Below are positions 42,972 to 50,955 of a stretch of DNA of 64,000 nucleotides, one piece after another. The position numbers and the translations under genes are program-made. A model generated the notes under the pieces. It was given only the letters and a program-made list of their open reading frames with translations, was not told where the DNA came from and ran no database searches. This DNA comes from Shouchella patagoniensis. Its GTDB lineage: Bacteria > Bacillota > Bacilli > Bacillales > Bacillaceae_D. Each line of letters starts with the position of its first letter. Positions within the stretch are counted from its first letter, which is position 1. The stretch spans positions 4,031,938-4,095,937 of the forward strand of contig NZ_KV917377.1 of the NCBI RefSeq assembly GCF_002019705.1, read 5' to 3'.

Positions 42972-44336
42972 GTGTCGGTTATCTTTTATTTATACTTATT
43001 CATTGTTTTATTTTATCTAGTAAATGAAGTGTATGCTGTTCCTATTTTACAAACACTCATAGGCATTCTTGCTCTTATCGTCATTGTTTTAAATATTCGA
43101 AGAGCCAGCCGGTTGTATTTATGGGCTGGTCTTTCTTTCTTTACACTTGGCCTCCTATTTTATTTTATGTATGTTCCATCTGATGTCCCGTTTTTTCACT
43201 TGTTTGGTTCAATGGCGGGCTTATTGTCTCTTTTATTTGTTTTGCCTTATATGAGTACCATCATTTCGGTTGGAAAATATGACCGCGCGCTTGGGCATAT
43301 GATTAGTCGCCCGCCTGAATTAAATTCAATCCGGCTCTATCGCAGAACATCGATTATGACCTATATGCTAACACTCTTTTTGAATGTTGCTACAGTACCA
43401 GTTGTGGTCGCAACGGTAAAGAACAAGTTAAATCAACTTGGTCCGGTTGTTATCCAGCGTTTCTTTGCTCATAGTATTTTGCGGGCGTATGCGCTTGTTT
43501 TGCTGTGGAGCCCGACGGAAGTGCTTGTTGCGTCCACTGTCGATTTAACAGGTGCAAGTTACCTCACGCTTTTGCCAACACTGTTTGTCATTAGTACGTT
43601 GTTTATCTCAATTGACTGGTTTCTACATAAGCGTCAATTAAAGGACGTACACTTGCAAGTGCCAGTAGTGTCAATAGCTGACCCACGTTCCCTTAACCGT
43701 AAACTGTTACAACTGGGGATGGCAATTACCATTTTTATTGTTGCGTTGCTTGTTTTTAATGCGCTAACGCCACAAACATTTTTGTTTTCAGTAACGATAT
43801 TAATTGTTCCATTTACGTTCTTATGGGCAAAGGCCATTCATAAGGGAAAACGGTTTGCCAAACTGAGTTTTGTTTATGTAAAAGGAAACACAACACAGCT
43901 TCATGGTTTATTTTTCTTGTTTTTAACAGCAGGTTTTTTTGTTGAAGTATTTCCTTACACGGTTTGGTTTGACTACATGAATGCTGTATTTGCTTTTACC
44001 TTTAACGAGGGGTCCTTGTTTTTGTTTTATTTGCTCGTAGGCCTGTGTATTTTTAGCTTTGCACTTATCGGGTTTCATCCGCTTATTTCCATCGCAATTA
44101 TTTCGCCATTTCTAACCGATGCGATTGCTGCGCATCCATATGGGGTTAGTTTATTGTTAATCGGTGTTGGTTTAAGCACAGTGATGATTGGTCCGTTTAA
44201 CGTAACTCCAACGATTTTGGCGCTGCAACTACAAGCCAATCCTTATAGCATTATCCGAAAAAACCTGGTCTTTGCACTTTGTTATTTGCTTTTTATCGTC
44301 ACTACGGCTTATTTCTTTAGTTTGCTTCTAGCTTAA
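42972..44336 (+). CDS. Large polytopic membrane protein, unknown function
   Basis: 454 residues from a GTG at 42972. About 11-12 hydrophobic segments from end to end, with a basic loop near residues 105-125 (YDRALGHMISRPPELNSIRL) and another near 215-240. The two halves end in similar membrane-embedded stretches (LWSPTEVLVASTVDLTGASY and GLSTVMIGPFNVTPTILALQ), suggesting an inverted-repeat transporter of the arsenical/anion permease kind; this is only an impression. Follows the thiolase by 76 bases but has its own -10 and a strong terminator. Substrate unknown. Confidence 0.75.
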   Translation: MSVIFYLYLFIVLFYLVNEVYAVPILQTLIGILALIVIVLNIRRASRLYLWAGLSFFTLGLLFYFMYVPSDVPFFHLFGSMAGLLSLLFVLPYMSTIISVGKYDRALGHMISRPPELNSIRLYRRTSIMTYMLTLFLNVATVPVVVATVKNKLNQLGPVVIQRFFAHSILRAYALVLLWSPTEVLVASTVDLTGASYLTLLPTLFVISTLFISIDWFLHKRQLKDVHLQVPVVSIADPRSLNRKLLQLGMAITIFIVALLVFNALTPQTFLFSVTILIVPFTFLWAKAIHKGKRFAKLSFVYVKGNTTQLHGLFFLFLTAGFFVEVFPYTVWFDYMNAVFAFTFNEGSLFLFYLLVGLCIFSFALIGFHPLISIAIISPFLTDAIAAHPYGVSLLLIGVGLSTVMIGPFNVTPTILALQLQANPYSIIRKNLVFALCYLLFIVTTAYFFSLLLA

Positions 44337-44338
44337 CT

Positions 44339-44375
44339 AAACCCACCATCGTTTTTGAACGATGGTGGGTTTTTT
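44339..44375 (+). terminator. Terminator of the membrane protein gene
   Basis: Perfect AAACCCACCATCGTT / AACGATGGTGGGTTT stem with a short loop, then T-run. The following 220 bases to the next gene show no further recognisable element. Confidence 0.93.
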
Positions 44376-44597
44376 AGACTAAGGACAGAAAATCTACTTC
44401 TATGGATAAGATTGGTAAGAAAAAAGAACGAATGGTTCTTGAACATTTATACCTCGTGGCGTATTGTTTTTGTTAACGTAGAAAGATGTCATCTTTTGTC
44501 TTGTTTTCTATCGTTTAAAAAGAATTAGATCCGTCAAGACTTGATGTATTCTTACGTTTTGAATCGCATATAGAAAACAGTTGTTAAGAAAGTTGGA

Positions 44598-45359
44598 ATG
44601 GTAGTGCGAAAATATGTAACATGTGTGGGCTTATTGGCTTTATTGACAATGGCAGGTTGTGCAGATACAGACCAAGAGCGAGGAAATACACAGATAAATG
44701 AGGATGAAGGAAATGAGTCTCGTTTAACAATTGATGAAAAGTACTTAAATGAGTTAATTGAAGTGGATGGAGTGTCAACTCTCGCAAACCCTGAAAATAT
44801 TGCTGCAAATGTGAATCCGGAGCATCGTCTCCCAGACGGATATGAACCACCTGATTTGGTCGCTCCAGATATCCGTTTTTCATTTGATGATGATGTGGAC
44901 AAGCGTTATGTCCGTGAAGAAGCAGGGACGGCCTTGGAGGAATTATTTGCTGCAGCTGAAGCGGATGGATACATTCTTTATGCCATTTCTGGCTATCGTT
45001 CATTTGAGCGACAAGAGTCGATTTATGGAACCGCAATTAATCAGGATGGAGCGGATCAAGATACAGTCGCTGAACCTGGGCATAGTGAGCATCAAACGGG
45101 CTTAGCGATGGATGTTTCGAGCCAGTCGGTTAATCTGGAATTAACAACGGAATTTAAAGAAACACCAGAAGGAAGCTGGCTGGCCGAAAATGCCCATCAC
45201 TTTGGCTTTATTATTCGGTATCCTGAAGGTGCAGAGGAAATAACGGGATATAGTTATGAGCCATGGCATCTACGCTATGTAGGTGAGGAAGTTGCACAAG
45301 ATATTTTCGACAACCACTTGACACTTGAAGAATACCACGAAGAAGTCGTTGGTATTTAA
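44598..45359 (+). CDS. VanY-type D-alanyl-D-alanine carboxypeptidase lipoprotein
   Basis: 253 residues. Lipobox at M-A-G-C (Cys21), so anchored outside the membrane, with an acidic linker. VanY/LdcB zinc peptidase domain (about 95-245): ISGYRSFERQESIYG, then GHSEHQTGLAMDVSS with His and Asp zinc ligands, catalytic Glu and final His in YEPWHLRYVG. It trims the terminal D-Ala (or L,D-linked residue) from peptidoglycan stem peptides. The ATG at 44598 has a weak ribosome binding site; a GTG at 44604 is the alternative. Monocistronic. Confidence 0.92.
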   Translation: MVVRKYVTCVGLLALLTMAGCADTDQERGNTQINEDEGNESRLTIDEKYLNELIEVDGVSTLANPENIAANVNPEHRLPDGYEPPDLVAPDIRFSFDDDVDKRYVREEAGTALEELFAAAEADGYILYAISGYRSFERQESIYGTAINQDGADQDTVAEPGHSEHQTGLAMDVSSQSVNLELTTEFKETPEGSWLAENAHHFGFIIRYPEGAEEITGYSYEPWHLRYVGEEVAQDIFDNHLTLEEYHEEVVGI

Positions 45360-45383
45360 TAAAAATTCGACAATGACCCAGAA

Positions 45384-45415
45384 TGAACCCAAATGAATAC
45401 ATTCATTTGGGTTCA
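45384..45415 (+). terminator. Perfect 15-base hairpin after the VanY-type gene
   Basis: TGAACCCAAATGAAT / ATTCATTTGGGTTCA with a 2-base loop; only a short T stretch follows, so termination may be partial. It lies just before the pentapeptide gene. Confidence 0.7.
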
Positions 45416-45429
45416 TTCATTAAATAGGA

Positions 45430-46071
45430 GTGAGTGTTATCGTTAAAGAGCCCGTTATTACAGATGATGTTCTGAAAAAGAAGGAGATCAATACGATTAT
45501 TGATACTCTGGACCCGGTAATCACTGTTGCATTAATTGAAGAGGAAGTCCATGAAGAAGCTGTAATAAAGAATTTGGAATTAAACAACTGTCGTGTAAAT
45601 AAAGTATCTATGCCTCTAGCGAAATTGAAGAAAGCAGATTTTATAGACGTAGCATTCCATAAGTGCGATTTTTCTAATGCTGATTTTTCTGGTGCCTATA
45701 TGAATCGAGTGCTATTTAAGAACTGCAAAATGATGGGCGCAAAGCTAACAGACTTGAATGCAAAAGATGTTGTTTTTGAAGAATGCCAGTTATCGATGGG
45801 GATGTTTGGAGAAAGTACGTTTACTCATTGTGCTTTCAGATATGGGAACTTAACCTCAAGTGATTTTTATCACGTTCAGTTCAAAGACATGGAATTAACC
45901 GAATGTGATATTGATCGAGCAAATTTTGAAGGCACGAGTTTAAAACAGATTGATCTTAGTACATGCCTTTTTAACTCGATTACCGCTGATCTGCATCGGT
46001 TAAAAGGCTGCACGATTAACGAGTACCAGGCTCCTTTTTTTACACAGTTGCTCGGTTTAAATGTAAAATAG
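45430..46071 (+). CDS. Pentapeptide repeat protein
   Basis: 213 residues. From about residue 45 the A(D/N)LXX-like five-residue periodicity is clear (ADFID, CDFSN, ADFSG, AYMNR, AKLTD, SDFYH, ANFEG), giving a right-handed beta helix. Function of such proteins varies (gyrase protection, scaffolds) and cannot be set here. The start is awkward: the GTG at 45430 shares its G with AGGAG (45426-45430), so the site is too close; the only in-frame triplet at normal spacing is ATC at 45439. No canonical start is better, so I keep the GTG. Confidence 0.82.
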   Translation: MSVIVKEPVITDDVLKKKEINTIIDTLDPVITVALIEEEVHEEAVIKNLELNNCRVNKVSMPLAKLKKADFIDVAFHKCDFSNADFSGAYMNRVLFKNCKMMGAKLTDLNAKDVVFEECQLSMGMFGESTFTHCAFRYGNLTSSDFYHVQFKDMELTECDIDRANFEGTSLKQIDLSTCLFNSITADLHRLKGCTINEYQAPFFTQLLGLNVK

Positions 46072-46086
46072 CTCCGTTCTATAGCG

Positions 46087-46120
46087 CCTCCTTTTTTCAT
46101 ACAGTTATGAAAAAAGGAGG
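46087..46120 (+). promoter_or_regulatory. Perfect 15-base hairpin containing the DUF1259 ribosome binding site
   Basis: CCTCCTTTTTTCATA / TATGAAAAAAGGAGG, loop CAGT. The 3' arm ends in AAAAAAGGAGG, the Shine-Dalgarno of the gene at 46130, paired with anti-Shine-Dalgarno CCTCC in the 5' arm. TCTTTT follows, so it could also be a terminator for the pentapeptide gene. Both roles are compatible. Confidence 0.7.
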
Positions 46121-46129
46121 TCTTTTAAA

Positions 46130-46519
46130 GTGGATCCCCAGCAGTTATGCCAGCAAGTTGCTCAGATGTTAAACGGGAAACCCAGCATGGAAAATGGTGT
46201 CTGCTCAGTCTCGATTCTTCGGCATTTGAACGTAACCATTCAAGGCCGACCAACCCATGGAGCCATTCATGCAGGCGTGACATTCGAGTCATTAGATCAC
46301 GAAGGAAACGCGCTTAATCTAGGGGAGGTCGCCTTGCTTGAAGATGAGGTGCCAAGGTTTACGAACAGTTTAATCAGTAATGGTCTTATCGTCAGTGCCA
46401 TCCATAATCATTGGCTTTTTGCAAACCCAAATCTTATTTACGTTCATTATCAGTCAGTTGAGGCCCCACTCGCATTTGCTCATAAAACAGCTCAAGCTTT
46501 TGCACAATTGCATGTATAA
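46130..46519 (+). CDS. DUF1259 domain protein
   Basis: 129 residues from a GTG, 9 bases after AAAAAAGGAGG. DUF1259 (LppY/LpqO) pattern: GVCSVSILRHLNVTIQGRPT, HAGVTFESLDHEGNALNLGE, ALLEDEVPRFTNSLISNGLI, and VSAIHNHWLFANPNLIYVHY, with a conserved H-N-H motif. Known members are often lipoproteins; this one has no signal peptide and is a single domain. Biochemical function unknown. Its ribosome binding site is buried in a perfect hairpin. Confidence 0.88.
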   Translation: MDPQQLCQQVAQMLNGKPSMENGVCSVSILRHLNVTIQGRPTHGAIHAGVTFESLDHEGNALNLGEVALLEDEVPRFTNSLISNGLIVSAIHNHWLFANPNLIYVHYQSVEAPLAFAHKTAQAFAQLHV

Positions 46520-46694
46520 AAGTAGAAGGGATTTGCTGGATGATGTTTTTAGTCGTTAGGGTGAATTCTTGAATTGTGCGGAATGATTTTTGCTTTTGTA
46601 AAAGCAATGGTGGTTTTTAACTCATTTATTGTCTAATGGTTTTTAGCTTAGGCTGGTATAGGTTGTTATTCGTTAAGTGATAGCATAACGCGAA
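46520..46694 (+). other. Leader-like intergenic region upstream of the ASCH gene
   Basis: Contains two inverted repeats (TTGCTTTTGTAAAAGCAA at 46592-46609 and CGTTA...TAACG at 46672-46691) and no gene. It may be the 5' leader of the ASCH/adenylyltransferase operon, ending in the hairpin at 46695. Confidence 0.35.
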
Positions 46695-46730
46695 AGCAAG
46701 TACCTAAAGGAGTAGGTGCATGCTTTTTTT
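46695..46730 (+). terminator. Hairpin with T7 just before the ASCH gene, possible attenuator
   Basis: AGCAAGTACCT / AGGTGCATGCT (one mismatch, one G-U) followed by seven T, ending 21 bases before the ASCH start and well after the DUF1259 stop (46519). Position suggests a leader terminator in front of the ASCH-adenylyltransferase operon. Confidence 0.55.
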
Positions 46731-46751
46731 AATGAGAGGATGAAGCGTGTT

Positions 46752-47198
46752 ATGAATGAAGCGGCAAGACAATACTGGAATTCTTTTTGTGCGAAGATAG
46801 GTACCGTAACAGAAGCGAGTGCATTTGCATTTGGTGATAAACCAGACGACTTAGCAAAATTAGTCATTCAAGGTCAAAAAACAGCAACAAGTTCCGCAGC
46901 GATTTTCTACGAAAAGAACGATGTACCTTTTCCAAAAAAAGGTGATTATGCGATTGTCTTAAATGGAAAGAATCAGCCGGTTGCCATAATCGTGACCGTA
47001 GATGTTCGTTTGACGCCCATGAACGAAGTGAGTGAAACATTTGCAATCGCAGAAGGGGATGGTTCTTATGAAAATTGGAAAATCATTCACGAAGCTTACT
47101 TTCAGCAAGAACTTGAAAAAGTAGATCAAGCGTATTCTAGTGATCTATTGCTTGTTTGTGAATGGTTTGAAGTGGTGGATGTGTTGATGCGTTCATAG
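46752..47198 (+). CDS. ASCH domain protein
   Basis: 148 residues from the ATG at 46752 (GAGAGG upstream; ATG at 46740 is the alternative). ASCH fold: ARQYWNSFCAKIG, AFAFGDKPDDLAKLVIQGQK with TATSSA, DYAIVLNGKNQPVAIIVT, and the C-terminal FEVVDVL. The domain resembles PUA and is thought to bind RNA or modified nucleosides; some members are N4-acetylcytidine amidohydrolases. 12 bases before the adenylyltransferase gene, so probably one mRNA. Confidence 0.88.
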   Translation: MNEAARQYWNSFCAKIGTVTEASAFAFGDKPDDLAKLVIQGQKTATSSAAIFYEKNDVPFPKKGDYAIVLNGKNQPVAIIVTVDVRLTPMNEVSETFAIAEGDGSYENWKIIHEAYFQQELEKVDQAYSSDLLLVCEWFEVVDVLMRS

Positions 47199-47210
47199 AG
47201 GAGGGAAAGA

Positions 47211-48092
47211 ATGAGAAGTGAACAAGAAATGATGGATTTAATTTTAACTTACGCAAAGAAGGATGACCGTATTCGAGCAGTTTATATGAATGGCTCAAGA
47301 ACAAATCCCCGAATACAAAGCGATATCTTCCAAGATTACGATATCGTTTACGTTGTAAAAGAAACAGCCACTTTTATACGAGATGCTACGTGGATTCGTG
47401 TTTTTGGGGAGTTATTCATGCTTCAAGAACCTGATAAACTGGATCAAGGTCGCAGTTTGGAAGTGAATTTCGAGCGTACATATGCATATTTGATGTTGTT
47501 TAATGATGGAAATCGACTAGATCTTCGTCTACAAACAATAGAGGCTACTCTTTCTGAATATGGTGAGGATAAGCTAACGATTCCGTTGCTTGATAAAGAT
47601 CAACTGTTGCCTACTATTGGCCCGCCTAGCGATGCAGATTATCATGTGAAAGAGCCTTCAGTTGGTGAGTTTACTAGTTGCGTTAATAATTTCTGGTGGT
47701 GTTTACAAAACGTAGCAAAGGGGATTTGGCGTGATGAGCTGCCTTATGCGAAGCTCATGTTCGAATACACTACAAGGCATACGTTGGATGAAATGGTATC
47801 TTGGTGGATTGGAATAAATACAGATTTCGAGTTGTCGATTGGAAAGTTAGGAAAATACATTAAACGCTACTTACCGGAAGCGTATTGGGTTATGTATAAA
47901 GAGACATACTCAGATGCTTCTTACGATACTATGTGGAAATCTATTTTTAAAGCGTGTGAATTGTTTAGAATCTTGGCAATAGATGTGGCGGAGAAGTTGG
48001 GTTTTAATTTTCCACAGGACGACGATAAAAATATGACTAAGTACCTTAATCGAGTTAGGCATCTTCCTACAGATGCAAACAAATTCTTTTAA
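47211..48092 (+). CDS. Aminoglycoside 6-adenylyltransferase-like protein (AadK/ANT(6) family)
   Basis: 293 residues, close to the 284 of B. subtilis AadK. RBS GAGGAGGGAAAG. Nucleotidyltransferase signature YMNGSRTNPRIQSDIFQDYD (Gly-Ser and D-x-D metal ligands), then EVNFERTYAYLMLFNDGNRL, DYHVKEPSVGEFTSCVNNFW, and KYIKRYLPEAYWVMYKETYS. The family adenylates streptomycin at the 6-hydroxyl. Chromosomal copies are common in Bacillus and give low-level resistance; whether this one does is not shown. A hairpin before the upstream ASCH gene could regulate both. Confidence 0.9.
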   Translation: MRSEQEMMDLILTYAKKDDRIRAVYMNGSRTNPRIQSDIFQDYDIVYVVKETATFIRDATWIRVFGELFMLQEPDKLDQGRSLEVNFERTYAYLMLFNDGNRLDLRLQTIEATLSEYGEDKLTIPLLDKDQLLPTIGPPSDADYHVKEPSVGEFTSCVNNFWWCLQNVAKGIWRDELPYAKLMFEYTTRHTLDEMVSWWIGINTDFELSIGKLGKYIKRYLPEAYWVMYKETYSDASYDTMWKSIFKACELFRILAIDVAEKLGFNFPQDDDKNMTKYLNRVRHLPTDANKFF

Positions 48093-48155
48093 TGCGGTAA
48101 TTTCAGTTCGTTTATGTGATGCATCTTCAATTATTCTTTTAGGTTGAGATACTTT

Positions 48156-48178
48156 TCAGTCCGAAGACTGATTTTTTT
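48156..48178 (+). terminator. Terminator of the ASCH-adenylyltransferase operon
   Basis: TCAGTC CGAA GACTGA with stable tetraloop, then seven T. Confidence 0.85.
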
Positions 48179-48235
48179 ATTCGAAATAATGAGTAAAATT
48201 ATACAGAAGTGAGAGGTTGGAGGAGTGTGTTTTTA

Positions 48236-48655
48236 ATGACAAATCAAAAGAAAAAAGTGTTCATGTGGTCGGTGGTATCGATGTTCTTATTTTGTTTGTT
48301 AACTGTCCTCATCACATTAACGCCACTGGCTGAACATGGACAGAATTCAAATCAATTTGGTGATTTTGGAATGTGGAGTGGGCTCGCGATGACAGTTGTA
48401 TCATATGCAGGTGCAATTGTGATGTATCTTATTGGAGGGCCGTTTTTCAAAGTGGTTTATACCATTGTCGTCAGTCTCGGTATATTTATTAATGGATCGT
48501 TGTTAGCAGTGTTTTTTGCGGTTCATCTATTTATGGAGATTTTCACACCAGTAACCATTGTTGCTGCTGCTATTAGTGCTTGTTTAATTGTTGTCAATTT
48601 CATTTGTATATTTGCAGCTAACAAGTCAGAAAGAAGTCCGTTACCGGTTAGTTAG
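48236..48655 (+). CDS. Small membrane protein, DUF5391-like
   Basis: 139 residues from the ATG at 48236 (GGAGGAGTG upstream). Four hydrophobic helices (about 10-30, 48-72, 77-107, 109-131). The pattern T-P-L-A-E-H-G...N-Q-F-G-D-F-G-M-W after helix 1 matches my memory of Bacillus DUF5391 proteins. Function unknown. Bounded by terminators at 48156 and 48680. Confidence 0.75.
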   Translation: MTNQKKKVFMWSVVSMFLFCLLTVLITLTPLAEHGQNSNQFGDFGMWSGLAMTVVSYAGAIVMYLIGGPFFKVVYTIVVSLGIFINGSLLAVFFAVHLFMEIFTPVTIVAAAISACLIVVNFICIFAANKSERSPLPVS

Positions 48656-48679
48656 TTTGGCTATAGAAAGACCACTAGG

Positions 48680-48704
48680 AAACGCCTTCAACACGAAGGC
48701 GTTT
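48680..48704. terminator. Bidirectional terminator
   Basis: AAACGCCTTC / GAAGGCGTTT perfect stem between convergent genes at 48655 and 48707. Confidence 0.85.
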
Positions 48705-48706
48705 GT

Positions 48707-49056
48707 TTAACGAATAAGACCTTCTATTTTCAAAAATGTTTTTAAATGTGTGGCACCGGTTTGGCTGTTCATCTCCTCTTGTGCATAGAGACCGACTAAA
48801 TGACCCAAATCGTCACTCTTTGGGTAACGTTCCGGGTGACGGAGAGTAAGGTTATACGTATTGGGGTCGAAAAACAAACACCAGACTGGTTCCTGTGCCA
48901 CTTTAAAAAAGATTCCTTCAAGATCATATCCATCTTCATAGTAGCCAACGTGAAGGTGAATGGAGTCATCAAATTGGAGCAAAATGGGTCACCAGCCTTT
49001 TTGTTTAATAATAAACGAAAAGAAGTGATTAAAACGGTTTTTAAACTAGAAATCAT
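48707..49056 (-). pseudogene. Frameshifted gene, third in the MerR-MFS operon
   Basis: The ATG at 49056 overlaps the MFS stop (ATGA) and codes MISSLKTVLITSFRLLLNKK then AGDP; after that the frame becomes nonsense. One base off, the reading continues as ILLQFDDSIHLHVGYYEDGY, then EGIFFKVAQEPVWCLFFDP, to TAA at 48707. Adding one G to the GGG run at 48986-48988 (+ strand) joins both into a 116-residue protein with no stop. Unrecognised family, soluble, acidic. A TTG-initiated 91-residue product from 48982 is the alternative, but it has no ribosome binding site. Either a true frameshift or a sequencing error. Confidence 0.55.
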
Positions 49057-50198
49057 CCTTTATTAGCAACGTATCGAAAGAGAACAAATGCAATGAGTAA
49101 TACTCCTCCACTAGCAATCCCTAAAAAAGAGATTGATGTGAGGCTAATGACGGCACCGCCTAGAAGAGCTCCTAATCCAATACCTGTATATAAGGCAGAA
49201 GCGCTAAAAGAAAGGACCATTGCTGCTTGTTTTGGATTCAATGAGATAAGAAAAGAGTTGATGGCAGGGTTCATGCCGAACCCAGGAATACCCCACAATA
49301 ATGCAACGATGATTGTTAGTATAGTCGACGTAGACGGGTTTGAAATGAGCGTAATAAATGAGAAGGAGCTAAGTAATACGCAAAATGCGAGCAAGGAAAA
49401 CGCCAATGTCTTACGAGCACCAACTAGGTCAGTAAAAATCCCTCCTAACAAATTTCCAGCGAAAGCCCCGATGCCTATTAACAGTAAAAAGAGGCTAATT
49501 GATTGAATTCCAGTAGCTGATGTAATAAGTGGGGCGATGTATGTGTACGTCATAAAACCACCTGTTGTTGCGATAATGCTTACGCATAGTGTAAGAGCTA
49601 TTGATTTAGTAAAGCTTGATAATCTCTCTTTGATCGAAGAAGCTACCTCGCCTTTTAGATTAGGCATAAACAATAAAATGGCACATGCAACCAAAAGGGA
49701 AATAGTAGCTACAAATGCAAACGAGTAGCGCCAATGGAATGTAGTGCCGATCCAAGTACCGACTGGTGCTCCTAGGATCAGTCCGATTGTAAGGCCAGCT
49801 GTAATAAACGAGAGTGCTTTACCATTAGAAGATGGTTTTGATAGCTGAGTGGAGGCGGCCATAGCAAGCGGTGTGAAAAGTGCTGCAGATATGGCAGCGG
49901 TGATGCGTGTTACAAAAAGCCATTCAAATGAGGAAACAACTGCTGATAGGGCGTTGCTCACTGTGAAAAGAAGCATAGAAAAAACCAAAAGCTTCTTGAT
50001 ATCGAATCGATAAGCAATTGTTCCCCAAATGGGCGCTCCTATGGCATAAGCGAGTGCAAATGCCGTAACTAACTGACCAGTTGCGGCAATCGAGACATTC
50101 ATTTCAGCTGCAATTTCTGGTAATAGGCCAGCTATAACAAAATCGTCAGTGCCGATAATGAACGTCCCGAACACTAAAATAAGTAGGCGCACATTCAT
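49053..50198 (-). CDS. MFS efflux transporter (DHA1/AraJ-like)
   Basis: 381 residues, 12 membrane helices. GTDDFVIAGLLPEIAAEMNV at the N-terminus, LAYAIGAPIWGTIAYRFD (motif A region), and APVGTWIGTTFHWRYSFAFV (motif C, diagnostic of drug:H+ antiporters) place it in the DHA1 efflux group. ATG overlaps the MerR stop (ATGA), so the regulator and pump are coupled. Probably exports a drug-like compound under MerR control. The compound is not predictable. Confidence 0.9.
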   Translation of the reverse strand: MNVRLLILVFGTFIIGTDDFVIAGLLPEIAAEMNVSIAATGQLVTAFALAYAIGAPIWGTIAYRFDIKKLLVFSMLLFTVSNALSAVVSSFEWLFVTRITAAISAALFTPLAMAASTQLSKPSSNGKALSFITAGLTIGLILGAPVGTWIGTTFHWRYSFAFVATISLLVACAILLFMPNLKGEVASSIKERLSSFTKSIALTLCVSIIATTGGFMTYTYIAPLITSATGIQSISLFLLLIGIGAFAGNLLGGIFTDLVGARKTLAFSLLAFCVLLSSFSFITLISNPSTSTILTIIVALLWGIPGFGMNPAINSFLISLNPKQAAMVLSFSASALYTGIGLGALLGGAVISLTSISFLGIASGGVLLIAFVLFRYVANKG

Positions 50199-50584
50199 TG
50201 CTCTTCCTCGTTCTTTTGCTTCGCATGCACCTTTTTCCAGAATGAAATAAGTTCAATTAAATGAGACTCAGACTGTTTTAATTGCTTGATTTGTTGCTGC
50301 GTTTGCTGAAGTTTCTCTTCGTATAAAGTGAGTGCTGTCGCTGAACATTCGACTGAACCATCAACAGGCTGTAAAGAGCCACAGTGTATAATTGGTTCAA
50401 TTTCTTCCGTATTGAGACCTAAATCTAAAAATAATTGAATAGCCTTTACTCGATTAATATCAGTTTTTTCAAATAGTCGATAACCGTTGTCAAGACGTTG
50501 TGGGCGAATGAGATTCTTTTGTTCATAATAACGGATTGAACGAATACTAACACCTGTTTCGGTAGCTAATTCACTAATTTTCAT
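50195..50584 (-). CDS. MerR family transcriptional regulator
   Basis: 129 residues from the ATG at 50584, behind GGGGAGGACA; an upstream in-frame extension runs through the promoter and is rejected. N-terminal winged helix MKISELATETGVSIRSIRYY (MerR signature), ERGYRLF-like DNGYRLFEKTDINR, then a dimerisation helix (about 80-120) with QQTQ-rich coiled coil. Cys81 and Cys90 are the only cysteines in the effector region, so a metal or thiol-reactive signal is possible but not evident. The upstream promoter has the 19-base spacer typical of MerR targets. Confidence 0.92.
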   Translation of the reverse strand: MKISELATETGVSIRSIRYYEQKNLIRPQRLDNGYRLFEKTDINRVKAIQLFLDLGLNTEEIEPIIHCGSLQPVDGSVECSATALTLYEEKLQQTQQQIKQLKQSESHLIELISFWKKVHAKQKNEEEQ

Positions 50585-50606
50585 TGTCCTCCCCCTCTCT
50601 TTTTTT

Positions 50607-50637
50607 ACTATAAAGTATGACATAATGTCAGAGTAAA
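50607..50637 (-). promoter_or_regulatory. MerR-type promoter with 19-base spacer and central palindrome
   Basis: Minus strand: TTTACT (50632-50637), 19-base spacer, TATAGT (50607-50612). The perfect 13-base palindrome TGACATAATGTCA (50618-50630) lies inside the spacer. An overlong spacer with operator between -35 and -10 is the classical MerR-activated layout. Confidence 0.75.
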
Positions 50638-50955
50638 GAGGAATAATCGGAAAAAATAATTGTTGCGTGCAACGTAACGTCACCTGCTAATCTTAAAAAG
50701 AGATAGAAAAAAGTGAAGAGAAAAGAAGGAGTATCTATTACAATGATTATAACTGTATTTAGTTAGATTGCTTCATGCATGAAAGATGAACAATTTAATG
50801 TTGTGCTTTGTCCTATATTCAAGAAAAACATTAATGTTTATGTACAACCTTTTAATGTGAAAAGCCTGCCTTTATCTTCACCAAATTGATTTGACTTTAG
50901 CAATTGCATGAGAGTCGTACAATGGGAAAAGAGTTAAGAGAAAGAGGTGAAGAAG
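50638..50955. other. Intergenic region between MerR and VOC genes
   Basis: No intact gene. AGAAGGAG followed by ATG at 50743 opens only 7 codons before TAG; the frame then runs on for 40 coding-like codons to TGA at 50887, perhaps a decayed small gene. Confidence 0.3.

Noticed and set aside
50743-50889. ATG with AGAAGGAG, stop after 7 codons, then 40 coding-like codons
   Set aside because: Too short and composition-biased to call a pseudogene without comparison to relatives.
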